A stretch of 52,481 nucleotides of DNA. Origin: SCGC-AG-212-J23 sp035762345. GTDB lineage: Bacteria > Pseudomonadota > Gammaproteobacteria > Burkholderiales > SG8-39. Under the pieces are notes generated by a model. The model saw nothing but the letters and a program-made list of their open reading frames with translations, ran no database searches and was not told where the DNA came from. Shown piece by piece: positions 17,820 to 26,325 of this stretch (the first letter of the stretch is position 1; every line of letters starts with the position of its first letter). The position numbers and the translations under genes are program-made. The stretch spans positions 1 to 52,481 of the forward strand of contig DASTPE010000153.1 of the NCBI GenBank assembly GCA_035762345.1. The letters are read 5' to 3'.

Positions 17820-19340
17820 ATGTTGCAAGCTGTCGAACAGACCATCCGGCTGCACGCCGATGACGACGTCGTCATCGCGCGCATGGAGCTCACAGCCGGC
17901 ACGCTCGTCAGCCGCGAGAACGTGCGCACCGCGGCGGCCATCCCGGCCGGACACAAGCTCGCGGTGCGCGCGATCGCGCAGGGGAAGCCGGTGCGGCGCT
18001 ACAACCAGATCATCGGCTTCGCCACACGTGACATCAAGGCGGGCGAGCACGTGCACGTGCACAACCTCGCGATGGGCGACTTCCAGCGCGACTACGCCTT
18101 TTGCTCACTAGAGAAGGAAACTCAGTACATCGCTCCCGCCGCGACCTTTCAGGGCATCGTGCGCGCCGACGGGCGCGTGGCGACGCGCAACTACATCGGC
18201 ATTCTTACCAGCGTGAACTGCTCGGCCACCGTCGCGCGCATGGTGGCCGACCACTTCAAGAACCGCCTTGAGAAATACCCCAACGTCGACGGCGTGGTGG
18301 CGCTCACGCACAAGACCGGCTGCGGCATGGCTTCCGAGGGCGAGGGGATGGACATTCTGCGGCGAACAATGGCCGGCTACGCGCGCCACCCGAACTTTTT
18401 CGCCACGCAGGTGATCGGCCTTGGCTGCGAGGCGAACCAGATCAATAACCTCCTTTCCGCTCAAGACCTCAAGCGGCACGACCGCATGCACGCGTACACG
18501 ATCCAGGAGAAGGGCGGCACGATGAAGGCGGTACGGGAGGGGATCGCGCGCATCGAGGCGATTTTGGCCGAAGCGGACAAAGTCAGGCGCGAGACCGTGC
18601 CGGCGAGCCACCTCATCCTCGGCCTGCAGTGCGGCGGGTCCGACGGCTATTCCGGCATCAGCGCGAACCCCGCGCTGGGCGCCGCAGTCGACTTATTGGT
18701 TCGTAATGGGGGAACCGCAATTCTCTCCGAGACACCGGAAATCTACGGCGCCGAACACCTGCTGACCCGCCGGGCCGTGTCCAAGCAGGTCGGAGAAAAG
18801 TTGATCGAGCGGATCCGCTGGTGGGAGCAATACACCGCTCGCAACAAGATGGAGATGAACAATAACCCCTCGCCCGGCAACAAGGCGGGCGGGCTCACGA
18901 CCATCCTCGAGAAATCGCTCGGCGCGGTGGCGAAGGGCGGGACCACCAACCTCGTCGAGGTGTACGAATACGCCGAACCCGTGACCGCCAAGGGCTTCGT
19001 CTACATGGATACGCCCGGCTACGACCCGGTCTCGGCCACGGGTCAAGTCGCCGGCGGCGCCAACATGATCTGTTTCACCACCGGTCGCGGCTCGGCCTAC
19101 GGCTGCAAGCCAGCGCCTTCGCTCAAGCTCGCCACCAACACGCCGCTCTTCGTGCACCAGGAAGAGGACATGGACTTCAACTGCGGCACTGTCATCGACG
19201 GCACCGAGACAATCGCCCAGGCCGGCGAGCGCTTTTTCAAGCTGATCCTCGAGACCGCCTCGGGCAAGAAGTCGAAGAGCGAAGAGTTCGGCTACGGCGA
19301 CGACGAGTTCGCGCCTTGGGTTGTCGGCGCGACGATGTAG
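17820..19340 (+). CDS. UxaA-family altronate/galactarate-type dehydratase
   Basis: A 506-aa hydro-lyase of the altronate dehydratase family, iron-dependent enzymes that dehydrate aldonic or uronic acids. Residues 1 to about 95 are an SAF domain (IPAGHKLAVRAI, DIKAGEHVHVHNLA). The catalytic part has VRADGRVATRNYIGIL, HKTGCGMASEGEG with a conserved Cys, IGLGCEANQINNL, LGLQCGGSDGYSGISANP, and DFNCGTVIDG. I chose ATG 17820, which follows an AGAGGTAGG Shine-Dalgarno; the open frame further upstream lies inside the GST gene. It is the second, unrelated dehydratase in this operon, suggesting that two sugar acids or epimers are handled. Substrate not assignable. Confidence 0.9.
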   Translation: MLQAVEQTIRLHADDDVVIARMELTAGTLVSRENVRTAAAIPAGHKLAVRAIAQGKPVRRYNQIIGFATRDIKAGEHVHVHNLAMGDFQRDYAFCSLEKETQYIAPAATFQGIVRADGRVATRNYIGILTSVNCSATVARMVADHFKNRLEKYPNVDGVVALTHKTGCGMASEGEGMDILRRTMAGYARHPNFFATQVIGLGCEANQINNLLSAQDLKRHDRMHAYTIQEKGGTMKAVREGIARIEAILAEADKVRRETVPASHLILGLQCGGSDGYSGISANPALGAAVDLLVRNGGTAILSETPEIYGAEHLLTRRAVSKQVGEKLIERIRWWEQYTARNKMEMNNNPSPGNKAGGLTTILEKSLGAVAKGGTTNLVEVYEYAEPVTAKGFVYMDTPGYDPVSATGQVAGGANMICFTTGRGSAYGCKPAPSLKLATNTPLFVHQEEDMDFNCGTVIDGTETIAQAGERFFKLILETASGKKSKSEEFGYGDDEFAPWVVGATM

Positions 19341-19342
19341 CG

Positions 19343-19363
19343 AATCGGGGTCGGAGCCCGATT
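19343..19363. repeat. REP-like palindrome between convergent stops
   Basis: AATCGGG (19343-19349), loop GTCGGAG, CCCGATT (19357-19363): a 7-bp perfect stem. It begins 2 bp after the UxaA-type stop and overlaps the thioredoxin-like stop codon. It shares arms with the element in ntrC at 49354. It may work as a bidirectional terminator. Confidence 0.65.
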
Positions 19364-19841
19364 ATCTTTTCCACTTGATGGAGCAGCCCATCGCAGGAAC
19401 CTGCTCCTTCGGCGCCTTGCCGGTTTCGGCGATCCGTTTCATGGCCTTGAACATCTCGTCGAAACGGCCGTGGTACTGGAGCTCGAGCGCGGCGTCGAAG
19501 CCGAAGAACTCTGGCGTGCACACCGCGTCGTAGGCGCGCGCGACATCCTGCGTCTCGTCGATCGCGTACGGGAACGGAAAGCCCTTCTCGCGCGCCACGC
19601 GCTTCATGTTTTCGAACGAGTCCTCGGGATAGTCGGAGGGATCGTTCGACATCACCGCGATCGAGCCGATCCCGAGCGGCGCGAGCGCTTTGCAGTCGCG
19701 CACGACGCCGTCGATCACGCGCTTCACGTACGGGCAATGGTTGCAGATGAACATCACCAGCAGGCCCTTGTCGCCGCGCGCGCTTTGCGGCGAATGGCGC
19801 CTGCCGTCGACGCCGGGAAGATCGAACAGGGGTGCCTTCAT
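19362..19841 (-). CDS. Thioredoxin-like AhpC/TSA-family protein
   Basis: A 159-aa thioredoxin-fold protein with the family-specific motif FICNHCPYVKRVID, in which CxxC is Cys-Asn-His-Cys, and DSFENMKRVAREKGFPFPYAIDET further on. The C-terminus ends MGCSIKWK, typical of this group. From memory of the family, about a dozen residues usually found between the ELQYRGRLD-like strand and the last helix appear to be missing here (QYHGRFDEMFKAM), giving a short protein. No signal peptide, so cytoplasmic. It is divergent from rsmE with only 14 bp between the start codons; TAGGAT at 19848-19853 on the minus strand may be its -10. Confidence 0.85.
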   Translation of the reverse strand: MKAPLFDLPGVDGRRHSPQSARGDKGLLVMFICNHCPYVKRVIDGVVRDCKALAPLGIGSIAVMSNDPSDYPEDSFENMKRVAREKGFPFPYAIDETQDVARAYDAVCTPEFFGFDAALELQYHGRFDEMFKAMKRIAETGKAPKEQVPAMGCSIKWKR

Positions 19842-19855
19842 GCAAAAATCCTAGC

Positions 19856-20578
19856 ATGGCGCCGCGCTTTTACATCGATGCGCCGCTGCGCGCCGGCAGC
19901 GTGTGCACCCTTCCCGAGGACGCGGCGCACCACGCGATCCACGTGCTGCGCCTGCGCGCGGGCGAGGACATTACCGTTTTTAACGGCCGCGGTGGCGAAT
20001 TCGCGGCGCGCATAGCGTCCATCCAGCGGCTCAAGATCGCGATCGACCTCCTCCAGCACCGGGCGATCGAGCGCGAATCGCCACTGTGCGTAATGCTGGT
20101 GCAGGGAGTGTCCGCCGGAGAGAAGATGGACAGCACGCTGCGCAAGGCGGTCGAGCTCGGCGTGGCCGCAATGCAACCCGTGCTCGCCGCGCGCTCGGTC
20201 GCGCGGCCGAAAGGCGAGCGCGCCGAGGGCCGGCATGCGCACTGGCACAAGGTGGTGGTCGCCGCCTGCGAGCAATGCGGGCGCAACCGCATTCCGGAGG
20301 TGCATGCGCTGATGGCGCTTTCCGACTACCGCCCGAGCGGCACGGCGGCGAGGATCTTGCTTTCCCCTCGCTCTCAACAGCCGCTTTCAAAATTGTCCCT
20401 GCAAGGGAACGACTTCGTGGTCGCGGCAGGCCCCGAGGCGGGATTCACTGCGGAAGAGGAAGCCGCGCTGGTGTCGAGCGGCTTCATTGCGGCTTCGCTC
20501 GGGCCGCGGGTGCTGCGCACCGAGACGGCTGCGGTGGCGGCGCTCGCGGCGCTCAGCGCGCTGCGGGGCGATTCCTAG
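19856..20578 (+). CDS. rsmE: 16S rRNA (uracil1498-N3)-methyltransferase
   Basis: Methylates N3 of U1498 in 16S rRNA with SAM. The 240-aa protein has the N-terminal PUA-like part (HHAIHVLRLRAGEDITVFNG) and the SPOUT knot part (VQGVSAGEKMDSTLRKAVELG, AAGPEAGFTAEEE, ASLGPRVLRTETAAVAALA). The ATG at 19856 starts the homology (MAPRFYID); an in-frame codon 24 bp upstream lies in the neighbour. Its last 26 bp overlap the 3' end of the convergent ankyrin-like gene. Confidence 0.95.
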   Translation: MAPRFYIDAPLRAGSVCTLPEDAAHHAIHVLRLRAGEDITVFNGRGGEFAARIASIQRLKIAIDLLQHRAIERESPLCVMLVQGVSAGEKMDSTLRKAVELGVAAMQPVLAARSVARPKGERAEGRHAHWHKVVVAACEQCGRNRIPEVHALMALSDYRPSGTAARILLSPRSQQPLSKLSLQGNDFVVAAGPEAGFTAEEEAALVSSGFIAASLGPRVLRTETAAVAALAALSALRGDS

Positions 20579-21125
20579 CGATCAGCTCGGCGAGCCGCTC
20601 GTTGCCGTTGGCACGAGCGAAATCCACCGCATCGCGCCCCCAGAAGTCTCGCGCCGAGAGGTCCACGCCGCGCGCGGCGATGAAGAGCTCGGCGGCTATG
20701 GTGTCGTTGCGCTTGACCGCGTCGAGGAACTGTTTGGAGTCGTGGTAGGTGAGCCCCATCGACGTGATGTCCCTGCGCGCCTGCAGCGGATCGACGCTCG
20801 ATTGCTTCTTCAGGTCCTTCCTCGCGAGCGAGGCGAGATCGCGCCCGATCGCGACGATCGTTGCGCGATGCTGAGGCGGTACGTCGGCGAGCATTTCCTT
20901 CATCAGGCCGGCGGCGGCCTCGTTCGCCGCGGCATTGCGCCCGAGCAGCACGTCGTCGACCGCTTTCAGGCTCTGTTGCGGCGTCTCGGATTCCGCGGCG
21001 ATACGCACGAAAAGATGGATGAGCGTGAGCGCATGGCCGAGAGCCGGCGACTCCTCGTCGGCAGCGTTCGCCGGCAACGCCGGGATGAGCAGAATAGCGA
21101 TAAGCAGCGCGCGGATGGTTTTCAT
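20553..21125 (-). CDS. Exported ankyrin-like protein
   Basis: A 190-aa protein of unknown function. It begins MKTIRALLIAILLIPALPANAA, a clear signal peptide. The middle is helical and charged; the last 60 residues (DAVKRNDTIAAELFIAARGV and FWGRDAVDFARANGNERLA) fit one and a half to two ankyrin repeats. I chose ATG 21125 rather than the upstream in-frame start because the signal peptide begins there. The 3' end overlaps rsmE in the opposite direction by 26 bp, and the 5' end faces argA across 78 bp. Confidence 0.75.
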   Translation of the reverse strand: MKTIRALLIAILLIPALPANAADEESPALGHALTLIHLFVRIAAESETPQQSLKAVDDVLLGRNAAANEAAAGLMKEMLADVPPQHRATIVAIGRDLASLARKDLKKQSSVDPLQARRDITSMGLTYHDSKQFLDAVKRNDTIAAELFIAARGVDLSARDFWGRDAVDFARANGNERLAELIARNRPAAR

Positions 21126-21182
21126 CGGTTCGTCCTCCGAAGTGCCGAGCATAGCGCAGCCTGCAGATTTTCGGCCCCCCGG

Positions 21183-21188
21183 TAGAAT
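21183..21188 (+). promoter_or_regulatory. Probable -10 box of argA
   Basis: TAGAAT, 15 nt before the argA ATG. The spacing implies a leader of under 10 nt, too short for an ordinary Shine-Dalgarno. The -35 region (around 21160) is poor. Confidence 0.4.
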
Positions 21189-21203
21189 TTGAAGAAACTA
21201 CAC

Positions 21204-22520
21204 ATGGATAGCTCAGGGAGCTTCGTCCGCTGGTTCCGGCAGGTCGCGCCCTACGTGCACGACTTCGGCGGACGCACGTTCGTGATCGCCTTCGGCGGCG
21301 AGATGGTAGCCGAGCGCACGCGTTTCCAGAGCTTCATCCACGATGTCAATGTGCTTGCCTCGCTCGAGATCCGGCTCGTGCTGGTGCACGGCGCGCGGCC
21401 GCAGATCGAGGCCGAAATGAAGAGCAAGGGACTGCGCTCGCGCTATGCGCAAGGCTTGCGCATCACCGACGAGCAGGCCCTCACCGTGGTAAAGCACGCG
21501 GCCGGGATACTGCGGCTGGAGATCGAGGCGCTGCTCTCGCAGGGGCTGCCCGACTCGCCGATGGCGCGCGCCCAGATCCGCGTCGTGTCGGGCAATTACA
21601 TCACGGCGCGTCCGATTGGCGTGCGCAACGGCGTGGATTTCCAGTTCACCGGCGCGGTACGCAAGGTCGACGCAGCGGCGCTCGCCGCGCATCTCGACGT
21701 TGCGGACATCGTGCTCGTGCCACACCTCGGCTATTCGGCCACGGGGGAGGTTTTCAACCTCGCCTGGGAGGACGTTGCCGAAAGCGTCGCGGTGGCGCTT
21801 CGCGCCGACAAGCTCCTCCTGTACACCGACCGGCTGCCGGCCGACCGCAAAGGCGAGCTGATCTCCGAACTCACCGCGGACGAGGCGGCAGCGCTCGCCG
21901 GCAGGAAGGCGGCCGGGCTCACGCCGGCCGCGGCGCGAGCGCTCGAGCATGTCGCGCGCGCGGTCGAGGGCGGCGTGACGCGCGGGCATCTCGTGACGCG
22001 GCGCGCGCCAGGCTCGCTCCTGCTCGAGCTTTTCACCCACGCCGGCGTCGGCACCATGATCACCGCCGACGCCGTCGAGAAGCTGCGTCCGGCGAAAATC
22101 GAAGACGTGCGCGGCATGCTGGCGCTGATTGAGCCGCTCGAGGCCGACGGTACGTTAGTAAAGCGAAGCCGCGAGCTGCTCGAAGCCGAGATCGGCAACT
22201 TTCTCGTAGTGGAGCACGACGCGCGCATCGTCGGCTGCGCGGCGCTTTATCCCTTTCCCGACGACAAGAGCGGCGAGTTCGCCTGCTTCGCAGTCGCAGC
22301 CGAATACCGGGACGCCGGTTACGGCGAGCGGCTGCTCAAAGCCTGCGAGGAACGCGCGCAGAGCCTGCGGCTGCGCAAACTCTTCGCCCTCACCACCCAT
22401 GCGGCGCACTGGTTTCTCGAGCAGGGTTTTCGCGCCGCCCCGGTCGAGGCGCTGCCCGAGAAACGCAAAGCGCTCTATAACTGGCGTCGCGGCTCGAAGG
22501 TGTTTCTCAAACGAATATAA
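21204..22520 (+). CDS. argA: Amino-acid N-acetyltransferase (N-acetylglutamate synthase)
   Basis: Makes N-acetylglutamate from acetyl-CoA and glutamate, the first step of arginine synthesis. Residues 1 to about 285 are an amino-acid-kinase-like regulatory domain (FVIAFGGEMVAE, VLVHGARPQIEAEMKSKG, QFTGAVRKVDA, VLVPHLGYSATGEVFNL). The C-terminal 150 residues are a GNAT acetyltransferase (CFAVAAEYRDAGYGERLLKA is the acetyl-CoA loop, ending WRRGSKVFLKRI). This two-domain layout is classical ArgA. I used ATG 21204; the in-frame TTG at 21189 overlaps the -10 box. The stop codon overlaps the -10 box of yggX. Confidence 0.93.
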   Translation: MDSSGSFVRWFRQVAPYVHDFGGRTFVIAFGGEMVAERTRFQSFIHDVNVLASLEIRLVLVHGARPQIEAEMKSKGLRSRYAQGLRITDEQALTVVKHAAGILRLEIEALLSQGLPDSPMARAQIRVVSGNYITARPIGVRNGVDFQFTGAVRKVDAAALAAHLDVADIVLVPHLGYSATGEVFNLAWEDVAESVAVALRADKLLLYTDRLPADRKGELISELTADEAAALAGRKAAGLTPAAARALEHVARAVEGGVTRGHLVTRRAPGSLLLELFTHAGVGTMITADAVEKLRPAKIEDVRGMLALIEPLEADGTLVKRSRELLEAEIGNFLVVEHDARIVGCAALYPFPDDKSGEFACFAVAAEYRDAGYGERLLKACEERAQSLRLRKLFALTTHAAHWFLEQGFRAAPVEALPEKRKALYNWRRGSKVFLKRI

Positions 22521-22521
22521 T
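22516..22521 (+). promoter_or_regulatory. -10 box of yggX overlapping the argA stop
   Basis: A perfect TATAAT spans the argA stop codon and ends only 6 nt before the yggX ATG. If it is used, transcription would begin at or next to the start codon, giving a leaderless mRNA. Confidence 0.45.
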
Positions 22522-22527
22522 TCGGCG

Positions 22528-22800
22528 ATGGCGAGAATGGTGAAGTGCGTGAAGCTCGGGCGCGAAGCCGAGGGGCTCGATTTCCCGCCCTACCCCGGCG
22601 CGCTCGGCAAGCGCATATGGGAGAATGTGTCCAAGGAAGCGTGGGCGCAGTGGCTCAAGCACCAGACCATGCTCGTGAACGAGAACCGCCTCAACCTCGC
22701 CGACCCGCGCGCGCGCAAGTACCTCATAGAGCAGACCGAGCGTCACTTCTTCGGCGCCGGCGCCGACGTCGCCTCGGGCTACGTTCCGTCCGACAAGTAA
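22528..22800 (+). CDS. yggX: Fe(II)-trafficking / oxidative damage protection protein YggX
   Basis: A 90-aa cytosolic protein that in enterobacteria protects iron-sulfur enzymes and helps Fe(II) movement. The family sequence is nearly intact: MVKCVKLGREAEGLDFPPYPG with its conserved Cys, ENVSKEAWAQWLKHQTMLVN, and NENRLNLADPRARKYL. The ATG at 22528 matches family N-termini (MARMVKCVKLG). It follows argA by 7 bp. Its last 22 bp overlap the 3' end of the convergent MFS gene. Confidence 0.95.
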   Translation: MARMVKCVKLGREAEGLDFPPYPGALGKRIWENVSKEAWAQWLKHQTMLVNENRLNLADPRARKYLIEQTERHFFGAGADVASGYVPSDK

Positions 22801-23942
22801 GAGCGGAAGAGCGCGGTCAAAACGAAGAGCCCGAGGGCTGCAGCCACGAAAACCGGCGCGAGCCCCAGGGTATCGACGATCTGCGCGCCAAGCCACACGC
22901 CCGAAGCCTGTCCGAGAAAGAGAAACGTGGCGAAAAGTGCGACCGCGGAGCCGCGCTCCTGCGGCGTGACGTGCGTGACGTGCGTCTGCACGGTCGTGTG
23001 CAGCATGTAAAAGCCGAGTCCCAAGCCTGCAATACACAGAGTGGCCAGCGACGGTGACATGGCGAATGCGAGCCCGCCATAACCGATCACCAGGGCGACG
23101 CCTCCGAGCGTAGCGAGGCCTCGCTCGCCGAACCGCCTGAGTGCGCGGCGCGCGAGCAGCGCATAAGCGAGGCCGCCCGCGGCGTAGGCCGTCACGAGCG
23201 TGCCGGCCAGTCCGGGCCCGATACCGTAGCGCCGCTGCAAGTAGATCGCCACGAACGCGAGCGCGCCGAAGATGAACAATCCCTCCGCGTACCCCGTGGC
23301 CAGCAACACCTGCAGTTGCCGATGCAAGAGCAGCCGCGGCATGCGCTGGAGGCTCCGCGTTATCGCGCCTCGACCCGCGCCGCTGCGAGCGGCGAGAGGG
23401 TTGGTGCGTATCTCAAGGACCAAGAGAGAGGCGATCAGAAGAAGCAAGCCCGACAGCGCAAAGAAGATCGAGCGCCAGCCGAAATGCTCGGCGAGCCATC
23501 CGGCAGCCGCGGTGCCGAAGGCGACGCCGGCCATCTGGCCGACGAGGAAGCGCGCGAGGAGCGGCTGCCGCTTCTCATAGGCGACGGTATCTCCGATCCA
23601 TGCGAGCGCGAGCGGGATGAACGCGCCGATGGTCGCTCCCGACACCAAGCGCGCGACCACGAGCATGTCGAGCGACGGAGCGATGGCGCACGCCGCCGAG
23701 CCGAACGCTGATACGCCGGCGGCGGCCGCAATGGTGCGGTAGCGGCCGAACCGATCGCCGAGCGGCCCGCACACCACCTGCAACAGGCCGTAGGAAAGCG
23801 CGAACGCAGTGACCGCGGCCGACGCTGCACCCGCAGTTACGCCGAACTCTTCGGCGATCAGCGGAAGCAGCGGGTCGGTGGCGCGCAGGCTGGCCGCGCT
23901 GGCGAACGCCGCCAGCGACAGCAGGAAGACAGCCCGGCCCAA
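22779..23942 (-). CDS. MFS transporter
   Basis: A 387-aa twelve-helix major facilitator permease of the inner membrane. The first helix is followed by the loop-2/3 signature (GPLGDRFGRYRTIAAAA), and helix 4 has ARLVSGATIGAFIPLALAWIGD, typical of drug/arabinose-efflux type members. The substrate cannot be read from sequence. The start is TTG, immediately after the rpiA stop with no gap, so it is likely co-translated as the last gene of the aceE-aceF-lpdA-rpiA run. It is convergent with and overlaps yggX by 22 bp. Confidence 0.88.
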   Translation of the reverse strand: MGRAVFLLSLAAFASAASLRATDPLLPLIAEEFGVTAGAASAAVTAFALSYGLLQVVCGPLGDRFGRYRTIAAAAGVSAFGSAACAIAPSLDMLVVARLVSGATIGAFIPLALAWIGDTVAYEKRQPLLARFLVGQMAGVAFGTAAAGWLAEHFGWRSIFFALSGLLLLIASLLVLEIRTNPLAARSGAGRGAITRSLQRMPRLLLHRQLQVLLATGYAEGLFIFGALAFVAIYLQRRYGIGPGLAGTLVTAYAAGGLAYALLARRALRRFGERGLATLGGVALVIGYGGLAFAMSPSLATLCIAGLGLGFYMLHTTVQTHVTHVTPQERGSAVALFATFLFLGQASGVWLGAQIVDTLGLAPVFVAAALGLFVLTALFRSYLSDGT

Positions 23943-24605
23943 CTAAATTCGTTTCTTGGTAAGCACGCCGGAGGCTTCTCCTAAGAGAAGCACGTCCGCC
24001 GGGCGGCGCGCGAAGATGCCGTTCGCCACTACGCCGGCAATCTGGTTGAGCTCCGATTCGGTCTTGGGCGGGTCGAGCAGCGTCATCCCATGGCAGTCGA
24101 GGATGACATTGCCGTTGTCTGTGGTGAAGCCCTGACGCAGCTCGGGGTGCCCGCCCATCTTCACGACCTCGCGCGCGACATAGCTGCGCGCCGTCGGGAT
24201 CACCTCGATCGGAACCGGAAACTTGCCGAGCACCGGGACAAGCTTTGAGCTGTCGCAGATGCATACGAACTTGCGCGCCACCGCGGCGGTGATCTTCTCG
24301 CGCGTGAGCGCACCGCCGCCGCCCTTGATCATCTGCAGGTGCTCGGTGACCTCGTCGGCGCCATCGATGTACACCGGCAGCTCGTTCACGCTGTTGAGGT
24401 CCACTACGCGGATGCCGAGCTTCTTCAGCCGCTCGGTGCTCGCCTCGGAGGCCGAGACCGCGCCTTCTATTCTGTTTTTTACTGCAGAAAGAAACTCTAT
24501 GAATTTGAACACGGTCGAGCCGGAGCCCACGCCGACGATCGCGTCCTCGACGACGTGCTTCAAAGCCTCACGGGCGACGAACTCTTTGAGCGCATCCTGA
24601 TTCAT
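23943..24605 (-). CDS. rpiA: Ribose-5-phosphate isomerase A
   Basis: Interconverts ribose 5-phosphate and ribulose 5-phosphate. The 220-aa protein has GVGSGSTVFKFIEFL, the active-site block YIDGADEV, KGGGGALTREKI with the catalytic Glu and Lys, and a C-terminal GIFARRPADVLLLGEASGV. It lies 10 bp downstream of lpdA and directly abuts the MFS gene. It complements the tkt gene elsewhere in the window in the non-oxidative pentose phosphate pathway. Confidence 0.97.
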   Translation of the reverse strand: MNQDALKEFVAREALKHVVEDAIVGVGSGSTVFKFIEFLSAVKNRIEGAVSASEASTERLKKLGIRVVDLNSVNELPVYIDGADEVTEHLQMIKGGGGALTREKITAAVARKFVCICDSSKLVPVLGKFPVPIEVIPTARSYVAREVVKMGGHPELRQGFTTDNGNVILDCHGMTLLDPPKTESELNQIAGVVANGIFARRPADVLLLGEASGVLTKKRI

Positions 24606-24615
24606 GGCTTCGCCT

Positions 24616-26325
24616 TCACTTCTTGCGCTGCGGCGGCAAGTCCGTGCAGACGCCCTCGAACACCTCGGCCGCCATGCCGACCGATTCCGCGGTGGTGGGA
24701 TGCGGGTGGATGGTCTTGCCGATATCGGTCGCGTCCGAGCCCATCTCGACGGCGAGCGCGAGCTCGCTGATCAGGTCACCGGCGCCGAGGCCGACGATTC
24801 CGCCGCCCACGATGCGGTGGCTCTCGGCGTCGAAGATGAGCTTGGTGAAGCCTTCATCGCGCGCGTTGGCGATCGCGCGCCCGGACGCCGCCCACGGGAA
24901 CTTCGCCACTCCGATGGCCACGCCGCTCTTCTTCGCCTCGTCCTCGGTCAGCCCCACCCAGGCGATCTCCGGATCGGTGTATGCCACCGACGGCACGACG
25001 CGCGCGTCGAAGTGCGACTTCCTGCCCGAGGCCGCCTCCGCTGCGACGTGGCCCTCGTGCACCGCCTTGTGTGCGAGCATCGGATTGCCGGCGACATCTC
25101 CGATCGCGTAGATGTTCGCAACGTTGGTACGCATCTGGCTATCGACCGGGATGAATCCTTTTTCATCCACAGCCACTCCGGCCTTGTCCGCAGCAATTCT
25201 TTTGCCGTTGGGCACGCGCCCCACGGAGACAAGGACCAGGTCGTAGGTCTTTGCATCGGCGCCGTCGAAGCTCACCCGGATACCGTCTTTTCCAGCTTCA
25301 GCTTTCGTCGTCTTGGTCTTCAGCATCACCTTGTCGAAGCGCGGCGCGTTGAACTTCTGCCACACCGCGACAAGGTCGCGATCGGCGCCGAGCATCAGGC
25401 CGTCCATCATCTCGACCACGTCCAACCGCGCGCCGAGGGTGGAGTACACCGTGCCCATCTCGAGGCCGATGATGCCGCCGCCGATGACCAGCAGCTTCTT
25501 CGGCAGCGAGCGCAGCTCGAGCGCACCGGTCGAGTCCACGATACGCGGATCCTCGGGCAGGAACGGAAGCTTCGCAGCTTGGGAGCCCGCGGCGATGATC
25601 GCTGAGGTGAAACGGATGGTGGTTTTGCCGTCCACCTGAAGGCGATTCCTGTCCAGAAAAGCTCCAACGCCCTGAATCACCGTGACCTTGCGCATCTTAG
25701 CCATGCCGGCGAGGCCGCCGGTCAGCTTGCCGACCACCTTGTCCTTGAAAGCGCGCAGTTTGCCGAGATCCACTTTCGGCTCGCCGAAAGTGATGCCGTG
25801 CGAAGCGAGCGCGCGCGCGCCGTCGATGATCGCCGCGGTGTGCAAGAGCGCCTTGGAGGGGATGCAGCCGACGTTCAGGCATACCCCGCCGAGCGTCGGA
25901 TAGCGCTCGACCAGCACGGTCTTCATCCCCAGATCCGCTGCGCGGAACGCCGCTGAGTAGCCACCGGGCCCCGCACCGAGCACAAGCATGTCGCACTCCA
26001 CATCCGCACCCGCCGCCGGCGCTGGCGCAGCCGCTCTCGGCGCCTCGGGCATCTTCGCAGGCGCCTTGGCGGGAGCTTCCGCCTTGGCCGAGGCTTCCAG
26101 CAGAAGGATGGGCGAGCCCTTCGAAACCTTGTCGCCCACCTTGATGCGGAGCTCCCTCACCACTCCGGCGTCCGGCGACGGGATCTCCATCGTCGCCTTG
26201 TCCGATTCCAGCGTGATGAGCGATTGCTCCTTGGCGATCGCGTCGCCCGGCTTGACGAGCACCTCGATGACTTCGACGTCCTTGAAGTCCCCGATGTCGG
26301 GCACTTTCACCTCGGTGCCGGCCAT
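24616..26325 (-). CDS. lpdA: Dihydrolipoyl dehydrogenase with N-terminal lipoyl domain (PDH E3)
   Basis: Reoxidises dihydrolipoyl groups of the pyruvate dehydrogenase complex with NAD. Residues 1 to about 78 are a lipoyl domain with the modified lysine K43 in ESDKATMEIP. An Ala/Pro-rich hinge runs to about residue 107. The flavoprotein follows: FAD loop VLGAGPGGYSAAF, redox disulfide C149/C154 in GGVCLNVGCIPSK, NAD loop VIGGGIIGLEMG, and the C-terminal GGGIVGLGAGDLISE and HPHPTTAES blocks with the catalytic His. A lipoyl domain on E3 is typical of betaproteobacterial PDH complexes. The start abuts the aceF stop. Confidence 0.96.
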   Translation of the reverse strand: MAGTEVKVPDIGDFKDVEVIEVLVKPGDAIAKEQSLITLESDKATMEIPSPDAGVVRELRIKVGDKVSKGSPILLLEASAKAEAPAKAPAKMPEAPRAAAPAPAAGADVECDMLVLGAGPGGYSAAFRAADLGMKTVLVERYPTLGGVCLNVGCIPSKALLHTAAIIDGARALASHGITFGEPKVDLGKLRAFKDKVVGKLTGGLAGMAKMRKVTVIQGVGAFLDRNRLQVDGKTTIRFTSAIIAAGSQAAKLPFLPEDPRIVDSTGALELRSLPKKLLVIGGGIIGLEMGTVYSTLGARLDVVEMMDGLMLGADRDLVAVWQKFNAPRFDKVMLKTKTTKAEAGKDGIRVSFDGADAKTYDLVLVSVGRVPNGKRIAADKAGVAVDEKGFIPVDSQMRTNVANIYAIGDVAGNPMLAHKAVHEGHVAAEAASGRKSHFDARVVPSVAYTDPEIAWVGLTEDEAKKSGVAIGVAKFPWAASGRAIANARDEGFTKLIFDAESHRIVGGGIVGLGAGDLISELALAVEMGSDATDIGKTIHPHPTTAESVGMAAEVFEGVCTDLPPQRKK

